Assembly: GCA_036345935.2 (NCBI GenBank)
Contig: JADWOT020000002.1
Location: forward strand, 868,001 to 932,000
Source: Taenia hydatigena
Taxonomy: Eukaryota; Platyhelminthes; Cestoda; Cyclophyllidea; Taeniidae
Direction: 5' to 3'
DNA length: 64,000 nt
Shown: one piece after another, positions 21,501 to 34,723 of the stretch
How positions within the stretch are numbered: the stretch's first letter is position 1
Layout of the letters: every line of letters starts with the position of its first letter
Made by a program: the position numbers and the translations under genes
Notes under the pieces: generated by a model
The model's input: the letters and a program-made list of their open reading frames with translations, nothing else
Told to the model about the DNA's origin: nothing
The model's database searches: none

Positions 21501-24500
21501 AATCTAGCCTTTGCGTGTCATTTATGTCGCAATTCTTCTCTCCCAAGGATAGCGAGGAGGAGAGTCCTTCCTCCTGGTCGTGAGTATTTCACTATGCGGC
21601 CACTATGTTCGCATTTGCCCAGAAGCTGACAACCGTAACCATAGAAGCGGAGTCGAGAACACAATAACGAGTGCCGTTATGGAAGAGTGACGCAAGTCCA
21701 TCCGTTACAATGTGCACACACACCTGTAAACAACAACCGTGTTCATTTCACAGGCGCCTACCACCTTTCACTAAGTTAGACTCTTCATACACCAAAAATA
21801 GCAGAAATTTAGGTCTTAAGATGATTTTGAGCCATATGAACTACTTCAGAAGACTCATGTGATTAAAAAATTGCGATTCAGTGATTTTATGTCTTGATAG
21901 TTGACAGATAGCCCATTTAGGAGCATAAATCACAGCTACGAGATCCAAGAGAGTTTAAAGTACGGAGAAAATAAAGCCTCGCAATCGAGAATCGAGAATC
22001 GAAACAGGAGTAAGTGCAAGAAAAAAAATGTTTACAGCCTTTTCTAACACCAACAGCCACAACACAAAGTCAAATGACGACGAAGTGAGATCATCACTCG
22101 CTCATTCATAAGCCTATGCATTCCTTAGCTTTTTTCGTCCCATGTAGACATACCTTATGAGCTTGAATGGTTTTTCATGGCTAGTTAACAGATTATTCCA
22201 GCCGCTTGATGTCTAGTAAACAAAGCACTTCACTAGAAAGTTCTCTCCAATGCACGTCAGAATCGCTGCATTGTGATTCGTTGATGAAACAGATGCGACA
22301 ACTTCTATTGGCCAAATTCTAGCCAATCAGAACTATGCCCCTTGGATTCCATGTGAATATTTTTTAAGGATCTTTAAAGGTTTTTTTTGCAGGAATTACA
22401 AAGGCACATCAATGGGTATAGCTAAATATAGTTTGATTTAGTTAGATTGCTTAGACGCCCAGACGTTGAAAGTGGTGTGCTGGACAAGTGTTCCTCACTC
22501 CGCAGCTCAGAAGTGGATGACTGAAAACTAGCATGATGGCATCATTCACAAAATTCAGACACTCGATGATTTAATAGGAAAGTTTCCATGATTGAGTAGC
22601 TACGCCGCTGGAAGAGGTTCCACATTCCAGAATTTAGACCTTCCAAATCGTCCAGTAATATTTTAAGCAAATACCTTTCTCCTGCCAACGTAGACAAAGT
22701 CAAACCATCAATTCCACGACACATGATTAAGTGATTGTCTGACGCTATGGTGGCGTGCCAATCCGGCCGTCTGTCAGAGGAAGCGCGAGAAGGACGTGAA
22801 GGAGGAAGCGACTGTCCCCCTCCCACCCCTTTGTCTGCAAATCTTCCCATGGGGAAATTGTGTGCTGTGAGATGTGGATTCTCACGCTGTCGTGCGGAAA
22901 TAAGGGAAAAAGACTTTTGTCCGACCAAAGGAGCGATAAAGTTGAGTCTGGAGCTAAAAAAGACTATCGCATTTCCATCAATCCCACCTGGTCAGTTTTA
23001 ACAATTCTTTAAGGTTCAAATGCTTGAAAAGGTTCCGCAAATGAGGATCTGACAATCTCGATCCACTAACAGTGATGTAACCAAATCTTGAAGAGATTGC
23101 ATACCATACGACTAAAGACCCACACTTCCACACGCCGAGACCAGGCTCCTCTCCCCCCTTAAATCCGTCCACGTCCATCTCCTCTGGCTGGTCGAAATCC
23201 GGCCACACTGATCACGCAGGCATCAAGACTAACCAAATACTTCCTGTCGTCGTAGCTACGTGAGAATGGAGCCAGTCCTCAAGCCAGGTGACACGTACAA
23301 CGCAAATGGAAAGCGTGCTTGCGGGCAAGGAAGTTTTTTGTCCTCCGACTGCTAGATTCAGGACCTCCACGCAATCCGAGGTCACACACCGAGGAATTTA
23401 AAGACCCAGGCCTTCTGACAAGTGGTCAAACCTTCAAGCAAGGTTTACAAACTCCAGACCGGAAAATTCTAATGATTGGATAGTTGATGGACCCAGCATC
23501 CTTACCAACAACAATGCCATAGAAAAGGCTCCGAGGTCGGAGATTTGGAACCTCTTTCCAAAAAAAAAAAAAAAACTCTGGATTCAACACCGATGATTTT
23601 CCACAAGGACAGAGGATGAGTTCAGCACTAGAAGAAGGCAATCCAGAGCCTCCATTACATCTCGAGAGCAGCTTCAAGTGTGGAAAGCATTCCACAACCC
23701 ATTCCATCCAAACAAACACCTTCGATTTGGAATAAATACCGAGAGATTTCAAGCGATGAATTTAGGGACGTCAGCTCTTCAACCATGAAATTGATAATAG
23801 CCAATCCATCTGGGTCGCAAGTCGACTGCCAACCGACAACGAAAAAGGCGTTTTTTGTGTCTGGAAAGAAATAAAGGGAGTCTTATTCGTTCTATTAGTC
23901 TCAAGGCGTAAGAGAGAGAGAGAGAGAGAGAGGAGACAGAGCAGTGGAGAAGAGGCGAGCCAAGAATACCAGGAGAAAAGAGGAAGGAGGAGGAGGTGGA
24001 GGAGAAGGAAGGGATAGGTGAGGAGGGGGAGGGGGAGAGTGGGGGAGAGAAAGGGATACACAGAACGTGAACGTTCAATTGTATCAACGTCAACATCGTT
24101 ATTATTATCATCATCATCATCATATATTCTCAAGGAAAGGCACATACGGTGTTTCGGCTAGGCGCTGAAGAGATGGATGAAGTGAATGGATGACAGGTGA
24201 ATGAAATGTTGCAATCACAGGCAAAGTGGAGATCGATTGGGCTATAAGGAGACGACCAGAGACGGGGTGGAGAGGCAGACAGAGAGGGAGGGAGAGCGTG
24301 GAAGGGAGAAGAAGCAGTTGTACACGCAAACAAGAAAGCAAGCAAGCAAGCACGCATACGATCGGAGATTAATCACAATAGAAACACGCTGGCGGACTGG
24401 ACTGTGCGGCAAATCTACAAAGAAAGACACCTTGATGAGGTGAGAAAAAAAGGCGAGGGAGGAGGAGGAGGGAAAACTCAACAGCCTCGAGGAGATTTTC

Positions 24501-25342
24501 AGTAACTCGGGACGCCTAAACCTCACAGAACTTGAAAGTGGAGACACATGTGGGTTCAGAGACTCACAGGTGGTTAATCGAGAAGAACCACGGCGTGGAA
24601 CAGGTGCTACGGCGAACCTTATGAGAGTCTTGCCGTCATCTCGTGAATTGCTAATGTGCAAATCTGCGTGAGGAGGTTGGAGGTTTCAAGAACCCTTGAG
24701 ATTAACGCGAACGATTATGATCATTGAGGAGTAAGAACTTCAAATCATTGAAATCGTAAATAGTCTTGGAAGTTGGTCATCTATTCTGACGAGAACATTA
24801 CATTGTGATTGCGTGTTGACCTTGAAGCATAAATTGACGACTCTTGAATGGACGAAGCACTGCTCAAGCTATAGGTAAACCACTATTGAATGAGAAGACG
24901 AAATCAGCCAACCATGGAGTATGGACCAGTCCAGGCTCGTCGCTGGCGCACCACCTTCCAAGATTTCTCCAATAATCCACATCTGATCTAACGCTCCAGA
25001 CTCTTGATTGGGTGGATTGAAGAGTTCAAGAACTGACGTCATTCGAACACGGAAATGCCCCCACACATAATCACAGCTCCTGGACGCACTTCCAAGGAGA
25101 ACAATCAATGCTACACGCGACAGCAAATGGCCTCCTGTTTGAGCCACTCCAGCAGTGGAAGAGAGGAATGAGAGTTCAAGGGTTCGTAATTACCAACTGT
25201 AAAGAATTTCCACTAACAATGACTGTCTTCTCTGATAATCGCAAAACTAGGTGATTGAGTAGTTCCACAGCTCTTCAGTAGACATTGTCAGGTAAGGGAC
25301 GGGAGGAAAAACATAGACAATTAAGGCAAAGTGGCAAACTCA
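18600..25342. other. Long intergenic stretch without a supported gene
   Basis: Convergent 3' flanks of the PH-domain gene and the YTH gene. Open frames such as 20809-21198 (+), 22542-22928 (-) and 22978-23208 (-) show no domain. The last two, with the reads FGYITVSGSRLSDPHLRNLF and LLKILLDDLEGLNSGMWNLF, look mildly protein-like but could not be joined by splice sites. A purine-rich block lies at 23911-24060. Confidence 0.4.
23911..24122 (+). repeat. (GA)n microsatellite, purine-rich block and (TCA)n run
   Basis: A perfect (AG)n run at 23911-23932 leads into a degenerate GGA-rich purine block to about 24057, then an (ATC)n run at 24104-24122. Confidence 0.85.
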
Positions 25343-27816
25343 CTAGTTGTTGTGAATGATCCGAAGCATTTCCTCGCCTTTCGACGCGGGTAAAATCTCA
25401 TTAGTGTCTCGAAGGTGCGTCACTGCTCGATTCTCCGCCGTCTCAACTTGAATGTGACGCAGTAGACGGTTTGGAACATTCTACGTGGAGGACGGAAACA
25501 CAAGGGAAGGTGAGAGAGAGGGTTAATCCAAGAGTCGGCCTTTAAATGAGAAAAGTTGCTGAAGCTCTAGAGCGACTTAAAATCGATGAGTCGTGTCCAA
25601 GGTCTCCTTCGTTGAGCACATGAAGGCTTCGGGACCGGCTAACCCAGAACATAGGGTAAAGGATGTCTACCACATCAGAGGTGGGAAGAGATGGTACTAG
25701 AACTTGAATTTGACTTAAGAGTGCCAAGTCCGGTGGGAATGGAGCCTGTCCGCTTGGGAGTAAGTTAATGAATGATGAATTTCCCCATGAGTAGGCCAAG
25801 CCAAATTCAGTAGACGTGACAGGAGAACAGAAGAAATTCGACTCACCGCGGAAAGAAAAAATTAATTGTGTAGAATGACAGACTTAGGGGAACACATAAT
25901 TATAGGACTAGACTCGGACGGACATACAAAGGCCTTGAAGGCAAAAGTCGGCAGCAACAGGAACAGAATTCTAAGGGGCTTGAGTTGGGTCTGTAAGTCG
26001 AGTCTACCTGAAGAACACATTATGCGTCCAGAGCAGATATAAGAGCTAGAAGGCGACCTCACCTTGGCATAGATCCACCGCACCTTGAAGGCACCGCGCC
26101 ACCGATTGTCCTGCCATATATCCAACTGTTTCATTTTGTCCACGGGACTGGTCATCTCCGCGACACCGCAGAAGCACCCCGACGTATTGACGGAGAAGAA
26201 GAGGAGAACGCGACCCGGTGGTGTCTGCGTCGATGTTACTGTAGCAATCTCACCACCACCAGTGGTAGACGACGTCGTCGTCGTCGACGATTTGATGGTA
26301 GTGTTATCAGTAAACTATCATGGAAAAGAAGGAGGAAAGGGTGGCGGAATAGGCACATCGCATGCCCCATATCTCATGACGGGTTATGCTTGGGAAGATT
26401 CGCATTTTGGGATGACATTTCCCCGAGCCAAAAAACGATTAGGCTGTCATACGCCGCCCCCTCCTGCCCCTTCTCCGGTGCTGAACAATCACATGGCTAC
26501 ACGTGACAGGTGGGAAGAAAAACAGAGGTGGCTGGAACCAGATCGCCGGCTTCCAGAGGCAGATTTAAGGAATAAAATACTTTGAAAAGGTTTAAGCGGT
26601 TAGTTTTAATTGACAAACTAAATGAACTTTATGTTTACCCGATGAGGTGTCCTCAGGCCCCTAAACTTCTTTTTAAGTACTGAACATGTTGAGTGAGAGG
26701 GGGAGGGAGGGAACTTTCCTGCTAAAGAGGACAAGGAGAGGGGCTGCCTCAAAGCATAAATCAAGATTTGAACATGAGAGACAAACGACGACCTCAAAGC
26801 CCTAAACTTTCATCCACACAGGTCGTTCAAACTACAACAGCTCATGCAAAAGGAAGATGACGCCATAAAAGAAGAATGCACAGACTCACTTCTACAAACT
26901 GTGAGGTAGATGTTGTTGAAGACGACGAAGGTACATTTGGACTCTGGTGCATAGAAAGGTAGGCTCTGTTGAGGCACTCATTGCCAGCTAGTGTGGAGCA
27001 CCACACTCCGTGCTGGATTGAGAGCATCACATGCCTGGTGGAATTGGACTTGATCACGAAATAGCGTGTCCGCCACACCAGACTTGGATCCAACTCCGGT
27101 GGGTTGATTCTTGAAGGCACCAAATGGGAGGCAGAAAATAAGAGAGAAGGTAAGCTCGTATAACACCGAAATCGAGCACATAAAATTTGTTCCAAGACCT
27201 ACCCAGGACAGAGACGAGCTAGTTCCTCGGGATCAAACTCTGTCTGATGCAGTCTAGAGGCTGCGGCGGCGGCGGCAGCAGCAGCTGCAGCAGCCGCTGC
27301 AGCGACGGGATTTGAAGCCGGATGGTGGTGATGTTGATGATGCCCATGCCGATTTTGTTGATGATGTTGTTGCTGTTGTGTTGCCGCGGTTCCTAGAGTT
27401 CCATAGAGCGTTGGAAAGGGCGATGAAGACGCCTGTGATGAAGGGGACGCCGTTGGATAGCCCCAACCAGCGTACTGGATGGGTGAGTAGGTCCCACGTT
27501 CACTGGGAACACCACTTCCACCACCACCGCCGCCAGTACTACTACCCGCAGGGCCACAGAGACACATGTTATGAATGGCCGTAGCTAGATCCGAGTAATA
27601 GCAGTCCTGCAAAGCCGCCGCCGACTGTTGATCTTCCCGGGGTTGAACTGTTTGTGGTGGTGGGGTAGGGTGACTCCTTGAGTACCAGGCAAGAGGATGA
27701 CGAGTTGTCCAGTAGGGATCTGTAGCAATTTGTGGAGCAGTGTAAAGTTGGAGGTCTATGGGATAACAGGAGGCAGCGGCAACAGCTGCTGCTGCAGCGG
27801 CTGCGGCAGCGTAGTA

Positions 27817-27847
<31 letters not shown>

Positions 27848-29321
27848 TGTTGACGTTGGTCTGCCGCGAGAAAGGCATTGTAGTAGTTGCCGTTCGTGCT
27901 ACCGTCAGTATCCAGGCAGCGGCCTTGTGGAAACGATTCGGCTATTCCGTAAACCGGTGGTGCTGATGCCTGAAAGCGGGAAGAAATAGAGAGCCTTACT
28001 CCTCTCAGACGCCTGCACAATATCTAAAACGAAGTCGCTTCTCAACACATAACTTCCTTTCCATTGCTCCTTCCCCGAGAAGCTCAGTAAAATTGAATCC
28101 TACAGAAGTTCGAGTGAAAACCCGGATCTTTCGTCCTTGAGACAATGGGCCTACTTCAATAATTCAAATCCGGAGAGGTCTGTGAAGGCTAGGCGCCAAT
28201 TCGTCCAGAGTGGAGTAGAAAAAATTCGACCAATCAAAGTGGGGCTCCAAAAGGGGCAGCAAATTGTTGATAAAGCGTTGAGGGGAATGAATCATACTCA
28301 ATGAGCAACTGACCGATTTCAGCGTCTACCACTTAGTCCCTTCCAGGTCTGACTAACTGCCCAGAAGCCCTGCTTCAAGAAGTTAATCAGGCCAAGTGTC
28401 GGAGGTTTGACAGATTATAGGCGTGTAGATGAAAACAAGAAGCCATTTCCTACTCAAGACTTTACGATCCATAAAATACTCGTTACTAAGACATTTCACT
28501 ATTTACGGAATGTGAGGAGTCTTGAGGCCTGTTTAGCACTTGCTTTGACAAAGGGAATACCTAGGGGCTCCCCCATTGTCGCACCGCTGAGTGATCTGGC
28601 CTCCGGGTCGTGGCGGTAGATCCAAAGCCGTCAGTATGTCGTCAGTACCCAATCCAGCTGAATATTATGACTTCGTTCGCCGTTAATGAAGCCACAGGGC
28701 GCTGCAAGTCCTTTTAATTTAGACAGAACAGGGGATACAAGTAGACATGCAACATTAGTTGATTATTTATTCGTGCCATGACTAATTGGTTAGTTCACTG
28801 AAATGACTAGAGGTCGGCATATGAAATACGGGTTGGGAAAAAACCCGAACTTGGAGCCATCAGATCTGGAAACAGTAGACGTAAAAGGTCTACCATGAGA
28901 GGAGGCGAACTGAATGAACTTGGTTTCTCCTGGTAGAACGGGTTGTCCAGGACAGGAATTAAACAAAGTGCCCGGAAAGTTGAGAAGTTAAGTCAACTTT
29001 TGGAATGCCGGTACAGGAATTTAGATGTCTTTCACCTTAACAGACGAGGAAACTCTTTCACTGATCTTTAACAAGAAGGGGGAACCCTCAAGGCAACGAC
29101 CACTGCAGATTATGGGGGATGTCAAATATTAGACACACATGGATGAAAACAAAACCACCGGCATAGAATCTTTTCTTTAACTAAGCTTAAAACCCTTTAA
29201 GTAAAAGTTGCACATTTCTTTTGTGGCATTCCCTGGCTCGAGATTGCGATGGCTTCTTATAGTTCGCCTGCCTTGGAAGAGCCTCCTTAGAAATCCTTCC
29301 ATTCGTCTGAAACAAGATCCC

Positions 29322-29358
<37 letters not shown>

Positions 29359-32300
29359 ACGCGCAAAAACTAGAGCCTCCACGCATGGAGGCGCTGTGAC
29401 AATAGCAGCAGCAACAGTACGATGATAGCGACAGCAGCTGATATTTGACTCGTGCCAAGGGTGATTTGCGCGTCGGCTGGTTGGTTAACTAGCTAGAGAA
29501 TGACGCAGATCCAGCGAATATATGTGTGTGTGTGTACAGTTGTGCTAGCGTGTGGTGCTGTGTTTGCATAGCCATCGCGCTTGGTGGCAATCAATCGATG
29601 CCTCGTATACCGCCCCGCGCTTCACATCGCCCCTGACCGCCACCACCACCGCCGCCGCCGCCGCCGCTGACTCGGATCTGATGGGCGCATCTACGTGTGT
29701 GTGTGTGTATGTGTGTCGGCGCGGAGGGAAACAAAATAAACTTCTTCCCCTGCCTCAAATGATTCACATGATCACCATATGTACGAATGATGCATGCAAA
29801 CGCCAAAAATCGGCAGCTGGAGAGCGCAACATGACTCCAAGAAGGGGGTTCTGGACCTTGCAGCTCATTCCAAATCCTTCAAGTGGCTCAACTTCACCTG
29901 GTAGACAATTGAGGAGTCCACAAGCCTGCAAATGGAGCACACTGTTTCACCTCACAATCATTCAGCAAAGGAATTCTTGGCCATACAGTTCGTTCAAAAA
30001 CCAGTTAATGATAATCACTCCAGGAGGAAATGGACGGCTACGATGAAAGTAAACCGACCCGGTTCTGAAAACAACTTCATTTCAGTGTAGCGGATAAGTT
30101 CAGGTTGGAAATCCTTTGCGTTGCTATCGTAGCAACTAGAATTTCGGTGAGGAGGCAGTTCAGAGAATCAGAAGAGTTCTGTGGAGAGTTCAAAACCGGC
30201 CCTGGATACAAGCAAGTATGCACAGTAGAGGAACTCTAGCCTCACGTGCTGACGTCGTCAAGTTGAATGGAAAGTTCATGAGCACAAACATCGAAAACAA
30301 TAATCCTAACCACGAAGGGATCAACAATGTGCTTCATGAAAGACATTAAAACAGTTAATAAAACCTGATGAAAAACCAGCAAGCGCCAAATGAGGAGTCA
30401 TCTTTGATTATGGATAGCCTTGACAACAAGAAAACGAAGACGACTTTAAGATGGAACCGTTTACAATCGCAGGGTGACTCAAGGGTTGATAAATGGCAAT
30501 GGGATGAGCAGGCCTTGACAAACTCAAACAGACGCAAAATGTAAGGGAAAAAAAGTCACGAGTCTTTTACAGCGGACTTGAAGTCACTCCAGAAGGCGCC
30601 TCAAAAGGTCATTCACATGTCAGATGTTGGAGTTCGTCAACAATTTCGAGTGCACGATACATTTGCGCAATGCACAGGGGAGAGGTGAAGAGCAGCTCCA
30701 TCCCCTCCCTTTGAGGCCTATTGCCATCTGTTAATGCCTGTGCCATTACACTGGGTAGCAGCATCCGAATTGTGCGTTGACATGGCATTTTTGACACGTC
30801 GCACTCCCCCCTTCCCAAGGAACGAGAGTCCCCCCGTCTAGACCTGATGTGGTCACCCATTTTAAGTGGTTCACCGCGATGGCATCATGCACAATCTTGT
30901 CTAGATGGTAGGCAGCGAATTCGAGGAAGGCTTGATAAGAGGGGCAGGCTCGAATCGCACCCAGGGGGTCAGAGCAACACGTCATGGAATGAGAGATGAG
31001 GGCGAGAGGGCTTCATCACACTCGAAACTTGGAACTTAGACTCGAGGAATATCCAAATCACTCGAATGGATGAAAATATCGTCCATCCGTCACTTTTCGC
31101 GGAATAACCATGAAAATAGCTTGCAAAAGATCCAATCACATCTTCAAGGGCTCACTCCTCCAGTTAAAAAGTGGTAAGGCCACAAAGTCTAATAATAATG
31201 TTGACAGGAAGACATAAGGTTCCTCTCAGGATGAAAAGGCTCGATGTGTGATTGGCAAATGGAAAGTTACGGACTCAAATCGACGCTTTGTCAAAGCATA
31301 CTTTGGTGGATAATAGCCAGTTAGGACAAATTGCGGCACAAACTCACCACAAAATGTTGGAAACAAAAAAGGTCAATGAAAATCCACTCACAGCGGTTGG
31401 TGCTGCTTCCACACCAGCCTGTTGAATCTGGACTTGCTGCTGTTGATGACGCTTCTCCTGAACAAGCGGTGACGACAACCGACGCTTCGGGATGTTGTTG
31501 TTAGTCGTCGGTGTTGTGGAAACGGCAGCCATGGCGGCGGCTGGTGTGGACCTACTGCTGCTGGTGGTAGCGGTGGTGGGGGCCATTTGTGGAATGGAGG
31601 CATCCTGTGTAATCAGTGGAATAGTCGAAGATGAAAGTTGGTAGGCACCACTTGGATCCAACGCTTGTTGTTGGTAGGCCTCGGCTAAGGGATACTGAAG
31701 GTACTGAGCTGAAATGGCAATAAAGGCTAATTCAAATTATCCCAAGGTGGGTGTACATGAAGAGACGCATCCGCTCATATCACGCCCACTTCACTAAGCC
31801 CTCAGACCCTCTGCAAACCGATTAATAGGGTAATTTAAAATTCAGCAGCCTCCGTTTCGTTTCTCACCTGTCTATCCCGATGTCACGCAAGGCCATTTTA
31901 TTGTCTACTGCGTTTGCAACTCGGAAAAATGGCATTCTAAAGTGCAAATCTTCCCAACTCCTCATCGTTCACTACTTGCTGTGAGGTGTGGAGTCGCGGG
32001 TTGGCGTGAGAGGACTTCTAGTCGACCAATTGGCTAGTCCTAGCAGGTGTTCTCAAGGCGATTTTTCGAACCGCACATCTTCGAGCAGTGCATGCTGTAT
32101 GGAGTAGACCTGTTTCAACCACGAGTGCTTGCTCTTTGGCAAAAATTTCGTACTAAGCAGGTGTGCCTGCTGTGGGAGAATTGGATGGGGTAGTGAATAG
32201 CTTAGGCGTGACCAAAATCCGCTTCGCCCCACAATTCACCCCATCAGTCAGCAAAAGAACGCGCGGCATGTTTTAAAAGCCTTTGAGGCTTACCATCACC

Positions 32301-34723
32301 TGGTAATGCACGTGGGGTGGGAGTCGCTTACATGGCTTCATATTTATAGCTTGAATCTACATCCCACTAATTAATTAGTCCAGCCCCATGTTTACAAAGA
32401 CAATTTTATCCGTTTAAGAATATTTGAGAAGAAATAAAGTGTGGTTCACGAAATGTAAATCACGGATGTTGGAACCAATCCCCCTCAATGCGATCTCCAT
32501 GAGATTATACTTGAACTGGTTCCAGACTCAGATACATGATGATGTCTTCAAGGAGCAAAACAACGCCCAACGCCTTTTACCCATTGGGAAGACTGCATCC
32601 ACTTTTGGTGCTGCTTCGGAAAGGGCTTTTGCGTAAAAAAGGTTGAGCTTTCCTGATGGAGACGAAAGACATCACAGAGAATCAATAGAAGGGCCAAGAA
32701 AACCATGCATACTTTCAGCAACTACAAGTAACCAATAATAGCACGAAACATGGGCTCATCGGGTCAAGACTATGAAAGTGACAAGCCTGCTTCCGGGCTT
32801 AGTGAAAATCGAGAACTGAATGAGTAAATACAAAATAATTTGCAACTGAAGGATCAATGGAAGAAGGATTCACCCCGAGAAACGGTTTTAAACAAATTCA
32901 AATTCCCACGTAATACTCGAGCGGCAATCCATCATTTAACTTCAGGCGACGCCTACCCGACCAAATTGCTTGCAGCTTTGGCGAAAACGAGTACCACTAA
33001 GCGTTTTAGGATTCGAAGAATGATCAGATAGCTAAGGAAGCATTAAATTGACAAGGAAACGATAGTATAGTAAACGCAATTCAAAGAAACGCCTCTAAAT
33101 TGCTTTTTAGTGGGTGAGTTATACATCTGAACAAAAGTGGGAAGTGTGCAATGCGAATGAGAGGATGCAAACGGGTGACCTAAAACGAAACCCTTTCAAC
33201 TTCTTGCCACAAGCATAATTAGGCCGCCACCTGGCCATACCGCGACTACAACAAAAGTGATACTTTTATGGGTAGGGAATTTGAATTTCAACATGAAAAT
33301 TTCCGCCGACCTCAAAGGCCAAGAAGGACCACAGTGGAAATGAGGTAAACAATGAAGTGGAAACGGCGGCTTTCAACTGAAATATTTTCAAATTTTAATC
33401 GAGATCACAACAAGTAACATTCTAAGGTTAGATACTTCACTTAGGCTCAAAGAAGGAAGAATCTAATGCGTCCTGCGCCTCACAGTCTACCTTTCCTCCA
33501 CATTGATGTCATTAGAGAAATAGCTCAGACGCAGAAGAAGTGAGGACTTGGTACAACTAAGGGAAAGAAGCATTATCTAAACTGAACCCTAACTTTTATT
33601 AAGCAATGAGCTTGATCAGGTTGTCAAAACACGAAAAAATGACGCCAGTTTGGTAGGGTTGGGAGAGACAACACATCGTCTCAGAATACCAATTACGGTG
33701 AAAGAAAAAAACTTCAAACCTCGATATACGTCACAGGAAGTCGGGAGAACGTCATAGCAGATGACTCATCTCAGCAGTTGCTGATTTGATTTTTGGCGTT
33801 TGATATTGCGTTACTGATGCGTGTGTGCGTACGTAAAGAGAGAGAGAGAGAGAGAGAGAGCGAAAGCAACTACAAGTAGTGTGATTGATCTGACAAAACA
33901 CACACACACGCCTAATCTTGATGTAAGCGATGCGGTAAAAATACTACCTTGCCCAGAGAACAATCGGCACTCGTTGCTAAGCAATGGGGCATAATTAAAC
34001 CCTATGGCAGAACCAACCCCAAACCCTCCAGTTTATGGCGAGAAAGGCACTCAGCTCAAATCCACGAAAGCACCCTTAAAATGCTACTTAGCATGGCACC
34101 TGAGGACGGTCGCGGGACGAGACAAAGCTAGATCAAATTAGTAACTCAAAACAGGGAAAACTGACCAAAGGCATTAAAAACTCACGACAATAATAAGGCA
34201 ACTGTCCAGTAGCGACGGCATAATCTAGGAAGGATGGGGCGGGTACGGCAGCAGATTGGGTGACTCTGTCTCGGGTGGTGGTCGCATAAGGTGATGAGGA
34301 GGTGGAGAGAGGAGGAGAAACGTACTGGTACATAAAAGTGGTGTCGGGAGAAGCATTGATTGGTTGGGTGATACCACCACGCATGTAGGCAGCAGCGGCC
34401 GTAGCGGCGACATTTAGAGGGACAACATTACCCGAACTTGAGGGATTTACGGTTCCAGAGGTCACCGTAGAGGCATCGTAGGAGATCGAAGACATCATAA
34501 TCCAATTAAAGGTCGAAAAAGACTCTTAAAATGAGAAAAGAGAAACAAAGCAACCAAATAATTTGGAGTTAAGTAGAACTACTTCAGAGCCGCACAGTTA
34601 TACACACTCCAAGCATCATAAATAGGTAACCACTAACACAGACTGCACCGCAGTATAAAAATACACGAAAACTCGGAACAGAAACTGCCAAGCAAATCCG
34701 GTTCCGCACTAACTTACCGACAT
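25343..34723 (-). CDS. YTHDF: YTH-domain m6A-reader protein (YTHDF type)
   Basis: Predicted about 678 aa. Exons in order: 34723-34718 (ATG TCG), 34522-34186, 31708-31392, 27969-27203, 27109-26890, 26314-26063, 25480-25343. The phases agree throughout (0, 1, 0, 2, 0, 0). The first two-codon exon is inferred; the fallback start is ATG 34498. The N-terminal 475 residues are low complexity, with polyGln, polyAla, His and Gly runs, as in YTHDF proteins. The YTH domain follows: TRYFVIKSNSTRHVMLSIQH, then GVWCST, FFSVNTSGCFCGVAEM, DIWQDNRWRGAFKVRWIYAK and LRHIQVETAENRAV. The three cage tryptophans are present at about residues 512 (GVWC), 616 (DIW) and 621 (NRW). YTH proteins bind N6-methyladenosine in mRNA and control its decay or translation in the cytoplasm. 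The frame ends at TAG directly after RIIHNN, but TA|GTGAGT there could also be a donor to one more exon. Confidence 0.88.
27203..27969 (-). repeat. Coding homopolymer tracts in the YTHDF exon
   Basis: This exon contains a polyGln run of about 12 CAG/CAA codons (around 27830-27860), followed by polyAla runs, a polyGly run and a His/Gln block. These are prone to length change and explain spurious open frames on the opposite strand. Confidence 0.85.
29325..29356 (+). repeat. (CA)n microsatellite
   Basis: About 16 perfect AC units in the third large intron region of the YTHDF gene. Confidence 0.95.
30609..30985 (-). pseudogene. Histone-H2B-like fragment with a frame shift, inside a YTHDF intron
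   Basis: Two minus-strand frames that overlap in position resemble successive parts of histone H2B. The first reads DPLGAIRACPSYQAFLEFAA then YHLDKIVHDAIAVNHLKWVT, comparable to the H2B helix 1-2 region (pattern HP.TGIS..A....F..D.F.RIA.EA). The second reads QRTIRMLLPSVMAQALTDGN, comparable to the H2B pattern QTAVRLLLP.ELAKHAV.EG. Switching frames needs an insertion of roughly 50-60 bases, and no donor and acceptor pair with the right phase was found. It therefore looks like a decayed or highly diverged H2B-like copy. The N-terminal tail and first part of the fold are missing. The resemblance was judged by eye and could be chance. Confidence 0.33.
33836..33860 (+). repeat. (AG)n microsatellite
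   Basis: About 12 AG units, followed shortly by a CA run near 33898-33910, in a YTHDF intron. Confidence 0.9.

Noticed and set aside
24869..25147. Minus-strand frame with QMWIIGEILEGG just past the YTHDF stop
   Set aside because: Somewhat protein-like, but no donor or acceptor joins it to the YTHDF frame and no domain is recognised.
25542..26062. Minus-strand frames between the last two YTHDF exons
   Set aside because: They lie in an intron that must be removed to give the continuous YTH domain.
27312..27989. Plus-strand frames opposite the YTHDF exon
   Set aside because: Antisense shadows of the Gln/Ala-rich coding exon.
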